NCBI GenBank assembly: GCA_028753945.1
Contig: JAPNXP010000002.1
Location: 10,602,001 to 10,666,000 of the forward strand
DNA length: 64,000 nucleotides
Direction of reading: 5' to 3'
From: Hexactinellida sp. DTS-2022
Lineage: Eukaryota; Porifera; Hexactinellida
A program made the translations under genes and the position numbers. The notes under the pieces were generated by a model. The model was given only the letters and a program-made list of their open reading frames with translations, was not told where the DNA came from and searched no databases. Shown here piece by piece: positions 1 to 13,320 of this stretch; position 1 is the stretch's first letter, and every line of letters begins with the position of its first letter.

Positions 1-3000
1 AACAATAACAGCTAGTACAAGTGCTAAAAAGAGTGACTTAATGAAATAATGTTTGTAGCTTATATAAAAGGTAGCAAAACTATCTCAAAGTAGCAAATGA
101 ACTCAAGGAGAACTGCGGAATAAATCTCGCTTGTAGACAAACTAGTAGAGTTACTAGAAATGGCCAGGTAACAACAATAACATCTAGTACAAGTGCTAAA
201 AAGAGTGTCTAAATGAAATAACGTTGGTAGCTTATATAAAAGGTAGCTAACTTATCTCAGAGTAACAAATGAACTCAAGGAGAACTGCGGAATATATCTC
301 GCTAGTAGACAAACTAGTAAAGTTCCCAAAATGGCCAGGTAACAACAATAACAGCTAATACAAGTGCTAAAAAGAGTGTCTAAATGAAATAACGTTGGTA
401 GCTTATATAGAAGGTAGCAAACCTTGCTGAAAGTAGCAAATGAACTAAAGGAGAACTCCGGAATATAGCTCGCTTGTAGACAAATTAGTGAAGCTACTAT
501 AAATGGCCAGATAACATTAATAACACATAGTACAAGTGCAAAAAAGATTGACTTACTGAAATAATGTTTGTAGCTTATATTAAAGGTAGCAAAACTATCT
601 CAAAGTAGCAAATGAACACAGGGAGAACTGCGGAATATAGCTCGCTTGTAGACAAACTAGTGAAGTTACTAGAAATGGCCAGGTAACAACAATAACACAT
701 AGTACAAGTGCTAAAAAGAGTGACTTACTGAAATAATGTTTGTAGCTTTTATTAAAGGTAGCAAAACTATCTCAAAGTAGCAAATGAACACAGGGAGAAC
801 TGCGGAATATAGCACTCTTGTAGACGAACTAGTGAAGACACTAGAAATGGCCAGGTAACAACAATAATAGCTAGTACAAGTGCTAAAAAGAGTGAGTTTC
901 TGAAATAATGTTTGTAGTTTATATAAAAGGTAGCAAAACTATCTCAAAGTAGCAAATGAACTCAAGGAGAACTGCGGAATATATCTCGCTTGTAGACAAA
1001 CTAGTAAAGTTTCTAGAAATGGCCAGGTAACAACAATAACAGCTAGTACAAGTGCTAAAAAGAGTGTCTAAATGAAATAACGTTGGTAGCTTATATAAAA
1101 GGTAGCTAAATTATCTCAGAGTAACAAACGAACTCAAGGAGAACTGCGGTATATATCTCGCTAGTAGACAAACTAGTAAAGTTCCAAAAAATGGCCAGCT
1201 AACAACAATAACAGCTAATACAAGTGCCAAAAAGAGTGTCTAAATGAAATAACGTTGGTAGCTTATATAGAAGGTAGCAAAACTTTCTCAAAGTAGCAAA
1301 TGAACTCAGGGAGAACTGCGGATTATAGCTCGCTTGTAGACAAACTAGTGAAGTTACTAGAAATGGCCAGGTAACAACAATAACAGCTAGTACAAGTGCT
1401 AAAAAGAGTGACTTAATGAAATAATGTTTGTAGCTTATATAAAAGGTAGCAAAACTATCTCAAAGTAGCAAATGAACTCAAGGAGAACTGCGGAATAAAT
1501 CTCGCTTGTAGACAAACTAGTAGAGTTACTAGAAATGGCCAGGTAACAACAATAACATCTAGTACAAGTGCTAAAAAGAGTGTCTAAATGAAATAACGTT
1601 GGTAGCTTATATAAAAGGTAGCTAACTTATCTCAGAGTAACAAATGAACTCAAGGAGAACTGCGGAATATATCTCGCTAGTAGACAAACTAGTAAAGTTC
1701 CCAAAGATGGCCAGCTAACAACAATAACAGCTAATACAAGTGCTAAAAAGAGTGTCTAAATGAAATAACGTTGGTAGCTTATATAGAAGGTAGCAAAACT
1801 ATCTCAAAGTAGCAAATGAACTCAGGGAGAACTGCGGAATATAGCTCGCTTGTAGACAAACTAGTGAAGCTACTATAAATGGCCAGATAACAACAATAAC
1901 ACATAGTACAAGTGCTAAAAATAGGGACTTACTGAAATAATGTTTGTAGCTTATATAAAAGGTAGCAAAACTATCTCAAAGTTGCAAATGAACTCAAGGA
2001 GAACAGCGGAATATATCTCGCTTGTAGACCAACTAGTGAAGCTACTATAAATGGCCAGATAACAACAATAACACATAGTACAAGTGCAAAAAAGATTGAC
2101 TTACTGAAATAATGTTTGTAGCTTATATTAAAGGTAGCAAAACTATCTCAAAGTAGCAAATGAACACAGGGAGAACTGCGGAATATAGCTCGCTTGTAGA
2201 CAAACTAGTGAAGTTACTAGAAATGGCCAGGTAACAACAATAACACATAGTACAAGTGCTAAAAAGAGTGACTTACTGAAATAATGTTTGTAGCTTTTAT
2301 TAAAGGTAGCAAAACTATCTCAAAGTAGCAAATGAACTCAAGGAGAACTGCGGAATATATCTCGCTTGTAGACAAACTAGTAAAGTTACTAGAAATGGCC
2401 AGGTAACAACAATAACAGCTAGTACAAGTGCTAAAAAGAGTGTCTAAATGAAATAACGTTGGTAGCTTATATAGAAGGTAGCAAAACTTTCTCAAAGTAT
2501 CAAATGAACTCAAGGAGAACTGCGGATTATAGCTCGCTTGTAGACAAACTAGTGAAGTTACTAGAAATGGCCAGGTAACAACAATAACAGCTAGTACAAG
2601 TGCTAAAAAGAGTGACTTAATGAAATAATGTTTGTAGCTAATTTAAAAGGTAGCAAAACTATCTAAAAGTAGCAAATGAACTCAAGGAGAACTGCGGAAT
2701 AAATCTCGCTTGTATACAAACTAGTAAAGTTCCCAAAATGGCCAGGTAACAACAATAACAGCTAATACAAGTGCTAAAAAGAGTGTCTAAATGAAATAAC
2801 GTTGGTAGCTTATATAGAAGGTAGCAAACCTTGCTGAAAGTAGCAAATGAACTAAAGGAGAACTCCGGAATATAGCTCGCTTGTAGACAAATTAGTGAAG
2901 CTACTATAAATGGCCAGATAACAACAATAACACATAGTACAAGTGCTAAAAAGAGGGACTTACTGAAATAATGTTTGTAGCTTATATAAAAGGTAGCAAA

Positions 3001-4130
3001 ACTATCTCAAAGTAGCAAATGAACTCAAGGAGAACAGCGGAATATATCTCGCTTGTAGACCAACTAGTGAAGCTACTATAAATGGCCAGATAACAACAAT
3101 AACACATAGTACAAGTGCAAAAAAGATTGACTTACTGAAATAATGTTTGTAGCTTATATTAAAGGTAGCAAAACTATCTCAAAGTAGCAAATGAACACAG
3201 GGAGAACTGCGGAATATAGCTCGCTTGTAGACAAACTAGTGAAGTTACTAGAAATGGCCAGGTAACAACAATAACACATAGTACAAGTGCAAAAAAGATT
3301 GACTTACTGAAATAATGTTTGTAGCTTATATTAAAGGTAGCAAAACTATCTCAAAGTAGCAAATGAACACAGGGAGAACTGCGGAATATAGCTCGCTTGT
3401 AGACAAACTAGTGAAGTTACTAGAAATGGCCAGGTAACAACAATAACACATAGTACAAGTGCTAAAAAGAGTGACTTACTGAAATAATGTTTGTAGCTTT
3501 GAATAAAGGTAGCAAAACTATCTCAAAGTAGCAAATGAACACAGGGAGAACTGCGGAATATAGCACTCTTGTAGACAAACTAGTGAAGACACTGGAAATG
3601 GCCAGGTAACAACAATAATAGCTAGTACAAGTGCTAAAAAGAGTGAGTTTCTGAAATAATGTTTGTAGTTTATATAAAAGGTAGCAAAACTATCTCAAAG
3701 AAGCAAATGAACTCAAGGAGAACTGCGGAATATATCTCGCTTGTAGACAAACTAGTAAAGTTACTAGAAATGGCCAGGTAACAACAATAACAGCTAGTAC
3801 AAGTGCTAAAAAGAGTGTCTAAATGAAATAACGTTGGTAGCTTATATAAAAGGTAGCTAAATTATCTCAGAGTAACAAATGAACTCAAGGAGAACTGCGG
3901 TATATATCTCGCTAGTAGACAAACTAGTAAAGTTCCAAAAAATGGCCAGCTAACAACAATAACAGCTAATACAAGTGCCAAAAAGAGTGTCTAAATGAAA
4001 TAACGTTGGTAGCTTATATAGAAGGTAGCAAAACTTTCTCAAAGTAGCAAATGAACTCAGGGAGAACTGCGGATTATAGCTCGCTTGTAGACAAACTAGT
4101 GAAGTTACTAGAAATGGCCAGGTAACAACA
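1..4130. repeat. Higher-order repeats with 8- and 16-monomer periods
   Basis: The variant order starting at base 1 restarts at 1376, a step of 1,375 bp or eight monomers of 171.9 bp, and again near 4131, 2,755 bp further on. Rare diagnostic variants show the longer period: the AGCACTCTTG variant at 811 recurs at 3562, a step of 2,751 bp or sixteen monomers. Unequal exchange or block amplification of multi-monomer units explains this. The exact unit borders are uncertain because sub-blocks of 2-4 monomers are also duplicated inside. Confidence 0.8.
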
Positions 4131-7100
4131 ATAACAGCTAGTACAAGTGCTAAAAAGAGTGACTTAATGAAATAATGTTTGTAGCTTATATAAAAGGTAG
4201 CAAAACTATCTCAAAAAGCAAATGAACTCAAGGAGAACTGCGGAATAAATCTCGCTTGTAGACAAACTAGTAGAGTTACTAGAAATGGCCAGGTAACAAC
4301 AATAACATCTAGTACAAGTGCTAAAAAGAGGATCTAAATGAAATAACGTTGGTAGCTTATATAAAAGGTAGCTAACTTATCTCAGAGTAACAAATGAACT
4401 CAAGGAGAACTGCGGAATATATCTCGCTAGTAGACAAACTAGTAAAGTTCCCAAAGATGGCCAGCTAACAACAATAACAGCTAATACAAGTGCTAAAAAG
4501 AGTGTCTAAATGAAATAACGTTGGTAGCTTATATAGAAGGTAGCAAAACTATCTCAAAGTAGCAAATGAACTCAGGGAGAACTGCGGAATATAGCTCGCT
4601 TGTAGACAAACTAGTGAAGCTACTATAAATGGCCAGATAACAACAATAACACATAGTATAAGAGCTAAAAAGAGTGACTTAATGAAATAATGTTTGTAGC
4701 TTATATAAAAGGTAGCAAAACTATCTCAAAGTAGCAAATGAACTCAAGGAGAACTGCGGAATAAATCTCGCTTGTAGACAAACTAGTAGAGTTACTAGAA
4801 ATGGCCAGGTAACAACAATAACATCTAGTACAAGTGCTAAAAAGAGTGTCTAAATGAAATAACGTTGGTTGCTTATATAAAAGGTAGCTAACTTATCTCA
4901 GAGTAACAAATGAACTCAAGGAGAACTGCGGAATATATCTCGCTAGTAGACAAACTAGTAAAGTTACTAGAAATGGCCAGGTAACAACAATAATAGCTAG
5001 TACTAGTGCTAAAAAGAGTGACTTACTGAAATAATGTTTGTAGCTTATATAAAAGGTAGCAAAACTATCTCAAAGTAGCAAATGAACACAGGGAGAACTG
5101 CGGAATATAGCTCTCTTGTAGACAAACTAGTGAAGTTACTAGAAATGGCCAGGTAACAACAATAACACATAGTATAAGAGCTAAAAAGAGTGACTTAATG
5201 AAATAATGTTTGTAGCTTATATAAAAGGTAGCAAAACTATCTCAAAGTAGCAAATGAACACAGGGAGAACTGCGGAATATAGCTCTCTTGTAGACAAACT
5301 AGTGAAGTTACTAGAAATGGCCAGGTAACAACAATAATAGCTAGTACAAGTGCTAAAAAGAGTGACTTACTGAAATAATGTTTGTAGTTTATATAAAAGG
5401 TTGCAAAACTATCTCAAAGTAGCAAATAAACTCAAGGAGAACTGCGGAATATATCTCGCTTGTAGACAAACTAGTAAAGTTACTAGAAATGGCCAGGTAA
5501 CAACAATAACAGCTAGTACAAGTGCTAAAAAGAGTGTCTAAATGAAATATCGTTGGTAGCTTATATAAAAGGTAGCTAAATTATCTCAGAGTAACAAATG
5601 AACTCAAGGAGAACTGCGGTATATATCTCGCTAGTAGACAAACAAGTAAAGTTCCCAAAAATGGCCAGCTAACAACAATAACAGCTAATACAAGTGCTAA
5701 AAAGAGTGTCTAAATGAAATAACGTTGGTAGCTTATATAGAATGTAGCAAAACTTTCTCAAAGTAGCAAATGAACTCAGGGAGAACTGCGGACTATAGCT
5801 CGCTTGTAGACAAACTAGTGAAGTTACTAGAAATGGCCAGGTAACAACAATAACAGCTAGTACAAGTGCTAAAAAGAGTGTCTTACTGAAATAATGATTG
5901 TAGCTTACATAAAAGGTAGCAAAACTATCTCAAAGTAGCAAATGAACTCAAGCAGAACTGCGGAATATATCTCGCTTGTAGACAAACTAGTAAAGTTACT
6001 AGAAATGGCCAGGTAACAACAATAACAGCTAGTACAAGTGCTAAAAAGAGAGTCTAAATGAAATAACGTTGGTAGCTTATATAAAAGGTAGCTAACTTAT
6101 CTCAGAGTAACAAATGAACTCAAGGAGAACTGCAGAATATATCTCGCTAGTAGACAAACTAGTAAAGTTCCCAAAGATGGCCAGCTAACAACAATAACAG
6201 CTAATACAAGTGCTAAAAAGAGTGTCTAAATGAAATAACGTTGGTAGCTTATATAGAAGGTAGCAAAACTATCTCAAAGTATCAAATGAACTCAGGGAGA
6301 ACTGCGGAATATAGCACGCTTGTAGACAAACTAGTGAAGCTACTATAAATGGCCAGATAACAACAATAACACATAGTATAAGTGCTAAAAGAGTGACTTA
6401 ATGAAATAATGTTAGTAGCTTATATAAAAGGTAGTAAAACTATCTCAAAGTAGCAAATGAACTCAAGGAGAACTGCGGAATATATTTCGCTTGTAGACAA
6501 ACTAGTGAAGTTACTAGAAATGGCCAGGTAACAACAATAACACATAGTACAAGTGCTAAAAAGAGTGACTTACTGAAATAATGTTTGTAGCTTCTATTAA
6601 AGGTAGCAAAACTATCTCAAAGTAGCAAATGAACACAGTGAGAACTGCGGAATATAGCTCTCTTGTAGACAAACTAGTGAAGTTACTAGAAATGGCCAGG
6701 TAACAACAATAATAGCTAGTACAAGTGCTAAAAAGAGTGACTTACTGAAATAATGTTTTTAGTTTATATAAAAGGTAGCAAAACTATCTCAAAGTAGCAA
6801 ATGAACTCAAGGAGAACTGCGGAATATATCTCGCTTGTAGACAAACTAGTAAAGTTACTAGAAATGGCCAGGTAACAACAATAACAGCTAGTACAAGTGC
6901 TAAAAAGAGTGTCTAAATGAAATAACGTTGGTAGCTTATATAAAAGGTAGCTAAATTATCTCAGAGTAACAAATGAACTCAAGGAGAACTGCGGTATATA
7001 TCTCGCTAGTAGACAAACAAGTAAAGTTCCCAAAAATGGCCAGCTAACAACAATAACAGCTAATACAAGTGCTAAAAAGAGTGTCTAAATGAAATAACGT

Positions 7101-8040
7101 TGGTAGCTTATATAGAAGGTAGCAAAACTTTCTCAAAGTAGCAAATGAACTCAGGGAGAACTGCGGATTATAGCTCGCCTGTAGACAAACTAGTGAAGTT
7201 ACTAGAAATGGCCAGGTAACAACAATAACACCTAGTACAAGTGCTAAAAAGAGTGTCTTACTGAAATAATGATTGTAGCTTATATAAAAGGTAGCAAAAC
7301 TATCTCAAAGTAGCAAATGAACTCAAGGAGAACTGCGGAATATATCTCGCTTGTAGACAAACTAGTAGAGTTACTAGAAATGGCCAGGTAACAACAATAA
7401 CATCTAGTACAAGTGCTAAAAAGAGTGTCTAAATGAAATAACGTTGGTAGCTTATATAAAAGGTAGCTAACTTATCTCAGAGTAACAAATGAACTCAAGG
7501 AGAACTGCGGAATATATCTCGCTAGTAGACAAACTAGTAAAGTTCCCAAAGATGGCCAGCTAACAACAATAACAGCTAATACAAGTGCTAAAAAGAGTGT
7601 CTAAATGAAATAACGTTGGTGCCTTATATAGAAGGTAGCAAAACTATCTCAAAGTAGCAAATGAACTCAGGGAGAACTGCGGAATATAGCTCGCTTGTAG
7701 ACAAACTAGTGAAGCAACTATAAATGGCCAGATAACAACAATAACACATAGTACAAGTGCTAAAAAGAGTGACTTAATGAAATAATGTTTGTAGCTTATA
7801 TAAAAGGTAGCAAAACTATTTCAAAGTAGCAAATGAACACAAGGAGAACTGCGGAATATATCTCGCTTGTAGACCAACTAGTGAAGCTACTATAAATGGC
7901 CAGATAACAACAATAACACATAGTACAAGTGCTAAAAAGAGTAACTTACTGAAATAATGTTTGTAGCTTATATAAAAGGTAGCAAAACTATCTCAAAGTA
8001 GCAAATGAACTCAAAGAGAACTGCGGAATATATCTCGCTT

Positions 8041-11000
8041 GTAGGCAAACTAGTAAATTTACAAGAAATGGCCAGGTAACAACAATAACAGACAGTACTA
8101 ATGCTAAAAAGTGTGACTTACTGAAATAATGTTTGTAGCTTATATAAAAGGTAGGCAAACCTATCTCAAAGTAACAAATGAACTCAGGGATAAACTGCGG
8201 AATATATCTCGCTTGTAGACCAACTAGTGAAGTTACTATAAATGGCCAGATAACAACAATAACACATAGAACAAGTGCTAAAAAGATGGACTTACTGAAA
8301 TAATGTTTGTAGCTTATATAAAAGGTAGCAAAACTATCTCAAAGTAGCAAATGAACTCAATGAGAACTGAGGAATATATCTCGCTTGTAGACCAACTAGT
8401 GAAGCTACTATAAATGGCCAGATAACAACAATAACACATAGTACAAGTGCTAAAAAGAGTGACTTACTGAAATAATGTTTGTAGCTTATATAAAAGGTAG
8501 CAAAACTATCTCAAAGTAGCAAATGAACTCAAAGAGAACTGCGGAATATATCTCGCTTGTAGGCAAACTAGTAAATTTACAAGAAATGGCCAGGTAACAA
8601 CAATAACAGACAGTACTAATGCTAAAAAGTGTGACTTACTGAAATAATGTTTGTAGCTTATATAAAAGGTAGGCAAACCTATCTCAAAGTAACAAATGAA
8701 CTCAGGGATAAACTGCGGAATATATCTCGTTAGTAGACCAACTAGTGAAGTTACTATAAATGGCCAGATAACAACAATAACACATAGAACAAGTGCTAAA
8801 AAGATGGACTTACTGAAATAATGTTTGTAGCTTATATAAAAGGTAGCAAAACTATCTCAAAGTCGCAAATGAACTCAATGAGAACTGAGGAATATATCTC
8901 GCTTGTAGACCAACTAGTGAAGATACTATAAATGGCCAGATAACAACAATAACACATAGTACAAGTGCTAAAAAAGAGTGACTTACTGAAATAATGTTTG
9001 TAGCTTATATAAAAGGTAGCAAAACTATCTCAAAGTAGCAAATGAACTCAAGGAGAACTGCGGAATATATCTAGCTTGTAGACAAACTAGTAAAGTTACA
9101 AGAAATGGCCAGGTAACAACAATAACAGACAGTACTAATGCTAAAAAGAGTGACTTACTGAAATAATGTTTGTAGCTTATATAAAAAGTAGGCAAACCTA
9201 TCTCAAAGTAACAAATGAACTCATGGATAAACTGCGGAATATATCTCGCTTGTAGACCAACTAGTGAAGTTACTATAAATGGCCAGATAACAACAATAAC
9301 ACATAGAACAAGTGCTAAAAAGATGGACTTACTGAAATAATGTTTGTAGCTTATATAAAAGGTAGCAAAACTATCTCAAAGTAGCAAATGAACTCAAGGA
9401 GAACTTCGGAATATAGCTCGCTTGTAGACAAACTAGTGAAGCTACTATAAATGGCCAGATAACAACAATAACACATAGTACAAGTGCTAAAAAGAGTGAC
9501 TTACTGAAATAATGTTTGTAGGTTATATAAAAGGTAGCAAAACTATCTCAAAGTAGCGGATGAACTCAATGAGAACTGAGGAATATATCTCGCTTGTAGA
9601 CCAACTAGTGAAGCTACTATAAATGGCCAGATAACAACAATAACACATAGTACAAGTGCTAAAAAAGAGTGACTTACTGAAATAATGTTTGTAGCTTATA
9701 TAAAAGGTAGCAAAACTATCTCAAAGTAGCAAATGAACTCAAGGAGAACTGCGGAATATATCTAGCTTGTAGACAAACTAGTAAAGTTACAAGAAATGGC
9801 CAGGTAACAACAATAACAGACAGTACTAATGCTAAAAAGAGTGACTTACTGAAATAATGTTTGTAGCTTATATAAAAAGTAGGCAAACCAATCTCAAAGT
9901 AACAAATGAACTCATGGATAAACTGCGGAATATATCTCGCTTGTAGACCAACTAGTGAAGTTACTATAAATGGCCAGATAACAACAATAACACATAGAAC
10001 AAGTGCTAAAAAGATGGACTTACTGAAATAATGTTTGTAGCTTATATAAAAGGTAGCAAAACTATCTCAAAGTAGCAAATGAACTCAAGGAGAACTTCGG
10101 AATATAGCTCGCTTGTAGACAAACTAGTGAAGCTACTATAAATGGCCAGATAACAACAATAACACATAGTACAAGTGCTAAAAAGAGTGACTTACTGAAA
10201 TAATGTTTGTAGGTTATATAAAAGGTAGCAAAACTATCTCAAAGTAGCAGATGAACTCAAGGAGAACTGCGGAATATATCTCGCTTGTAGACCAACTAGT
10301 GAAGCTACTATAAATGGCCAGATAACAACAATAACACATAGTACAAGTGCTAAAAAGAGTGACTTACTGAAATAATGTTTGTAGCTTATATAAAAGGTAG
10401 CAAAACTATCTCAAAGTAGCAAATGAACTCAAGGAGAACTGCGGAATATATCTCGCTTGTAGACAAACTAGTAAAGTTACAAGAAATGGCCAGGTAACAA
10501 CAATATCAGACAGTACTAATGCTAAAAAGAGTGACTCACTGAAATAATGTTTGTAGCTTATATAAAAAGTAGGCAAACCTATCTCAAAGTAACAAATGAA
10601 CTCAGGGATAAACTTCGGAATATATCTCGCTTGTAGACCAACTAGTTAAGTTACTATAAATGGCCAGATAACAACAATAACACATAGTACAAGTGCTAAA
10701 AAGAGGGACTCACTGAAATAATGTTTGTAGCTTATATAAAAGGTAGCAAAACTATCTCAAAGTAGCAAATGATCTCAAGGAGAACTGCGGAATATATCTC
10801 GCTTGTAGACCAACTAGTGAAGTAACTAGAAATGGCCAGGTAGCAACAATAACAGCTAGTGCAAGTGCTAAAAAGAGTGACTTACTGAAATAACGTTTGT
10901 AGCTTATATAAAAGATCTCTAACTTATCTCAGAGTAACAAATGAACTCAGGGAGAACTGCGGAATATATCTCGCTAGTAGACAAACTAGTGAAGTTCCAA

Positions 11001-13320
11001 AAATGGCCAGGTACAACAATAACAGCTAATACAAGTGCTAAAAAGAGTGACTAAATGAAATAACGTTGGTTGCTTATATAGAAGGTAGCAAACCTTGTGA
11101 AAGTAGCAAATGAACTAAAGGAGAACTGCGGAATATAGCTCGCTTGTAGACAAACTAGTGAAGCTACTATAAATGGCCAGATAACAACAATAACACATAG
11201 TACAAGTGCTAAAAAGAGGGACTTACTGAAATAATGTTTGTAGCTTATATAAAAGGTAGCAAAACTATCTCAAAGTAGCAAATGAACTCAAGGAGAACTG
11301 CGGAATATATCTCGCTTGTAGACCAACTAGTGAAGCTACTATAAATGGCCAGATAACAACAATAACACATAGTACAAGTGCTAAAAAGAGTAACTTACTG
11401 AAATAATGTTTGTAGCATATATAAAAGGTAGCAAAACTATCTCAAAGTAGCAAATGAACTCAAGGAGAACTGCGGAATATATCTCGCTTGTAGGCAAACT
11501 AGTAAATTTACAAGAAATGGCCAGGTAACAACAATAACAGACAGTACTAATGCTAAAAAGTGTGACTTACTGAAATAATGTTTGTAGCTTATATAAAAGG
11601 TAGGCAAACCTATCTCAAAGTAACAAATGAACTCAGGGATAAACTGCGGAATATATCTCGTTTGTAGACCAACTAGTGAAGTTACTATAAATGGCCAGAT
11701 AACAACAATAACACATAGAACAAGTGCTAAAAAGATGGACTTACTGAAATAATGTTTGTAGCTTATATAAAAGGTAGCAAAACTATCTCAAAGTCGCAAA
11801 TGAACTCAATGAGAACTGAGGAATATATCTCGCTTGTAGACCAACTAGTGAAGCTACTATAAATGGCCAGATAACAACAATAACACATAGTACAAGTGCT
11901 AAAAAGAGTGACTTACTGAAATAATGTTTGTAGCTTATATAAAAGGTAGCAAAACTATCTCAAAGTAGCAAATGAACTCAAGGAGAACTGCGGAATATAT
12001 CTAGCTTGTAGACAAACTAGTAAAGTTACAAGAAATGGCCAGGTAACAACAATAACAGACAGTACTAATGCTAAAAAGAGTGACTTACTGAAATAATGTT
12101 TGTAGCTTATATAAAAAGTAGGCAAACCTATCTCAAAGTAACAAATGAACTCATGGATAAACTGCGGAATATATCTCGCTTGTAGACCAACTAGTGAAGT
12201 TACTATAAATGGCCAGATAACAACAATAACACATAGAACAAGTGCTAAAAAGATGGACTTACTGAAATAATGTTTGTAGCTTATATAAAAGGTAGCAAAA
12301 CTATCTCAAAGTAGCAAATGAACTCAAGGAGAACTGCGGAATATAGCTCGCTTGTAGACAAACTAGTGAAGCTACTATAAATGGCCAGATAACAACAATA
12401 ACACATAGTACAAGTGCTAAAAAGAGTGACTTACTGAAATAATGTTTGTATGTTATATAAAAGGTAGCAAAACTATCTCAAAGTAGCAGATGAACTCAAG
12501 GAGAACTGCGGAATATATCTCGCTTGTAGACCAACTAGTGAAGCTACTATAAATGGCCAGATAACAACAATAACACATAGTACAAGTGCTAAAAAGAGTG
12601 ACTTACTGAAATAATGTTTGTAGCTTATATAAAAGGTAGCAAAACTATCTCAAAGTAGCAAATGAACTCAAGGAGAACTGCGGAATATATCTCGCTTGTT
12701 GACAAACTAGTAAAGTTACAAGAAATGGCCAGGTAACAACAATATCAGACAGTACTAATGCTAAAAAGGATGACTCACTGAAATAATGTTTGTAGCTTAT
12801 ATAAAAAGTAGGCAAACCTATCTCAAAGTAACAAATGAACTCAGGGATAAACTTCGGAATATATCTCGCTTGTAGACCAACTAGTTAAGTTACTATAAAT
12901 GGCCAGATAACAACAATAACACATAGTACAAGTGCTAAAAAGAGGGACTTACTGAAATAATGTTTGTAGCTTATATAAAAGGTAGCAAAACTATCTCAAA
13001 GTAGCAAATGATCTCAAGGAGAACTGCGGAATATATCTCGCTTGTAGACCAACTAGTGAAGTAACTAGAAATGGCCAGGTAGCAACAATAACAGCTAGTG
13101 CAAGTGCTAAAAAGAGTGACTTACTGAAATAACGTTTGTAGCTTATATAAAAGATAGCTAACTTATCTCAGAGTAACAAATGAACTCAGGGAGAACTGCG
13201 GAATATATCTCGCTAGTAGACAAACTAGTGAAGTTCCAAAAATGGCCAGGTACAACAATAACAGCTAATACAAGTGCTAAAAAGAGTGACTAAATGAAAT
13301 AACGTTGGTTGCTTATATAG
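8041..13320. repeat. Higher-order repeats with 4- and 13-monomer periods
   Basis: Marker variants recur at fixed steps. The ATATCTAGCTTG variant lies near 9071, 9762 and 12001, steps of 691 bp (four monomers) and 2,239 bp (thirteen monomers). The AAGTAGCAGATG variant at 10242 recurs at 12481, again 2,239 bp. The TTGTAGGCAAAC variant occurs at 8041, 8559 and 11490. A subgroup with GGTAGGCAAACC and GGATAAACTGCGG is confined mainly to this block. The two 13-monomer units are nearly identical by eye. Confidence 0.8.
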
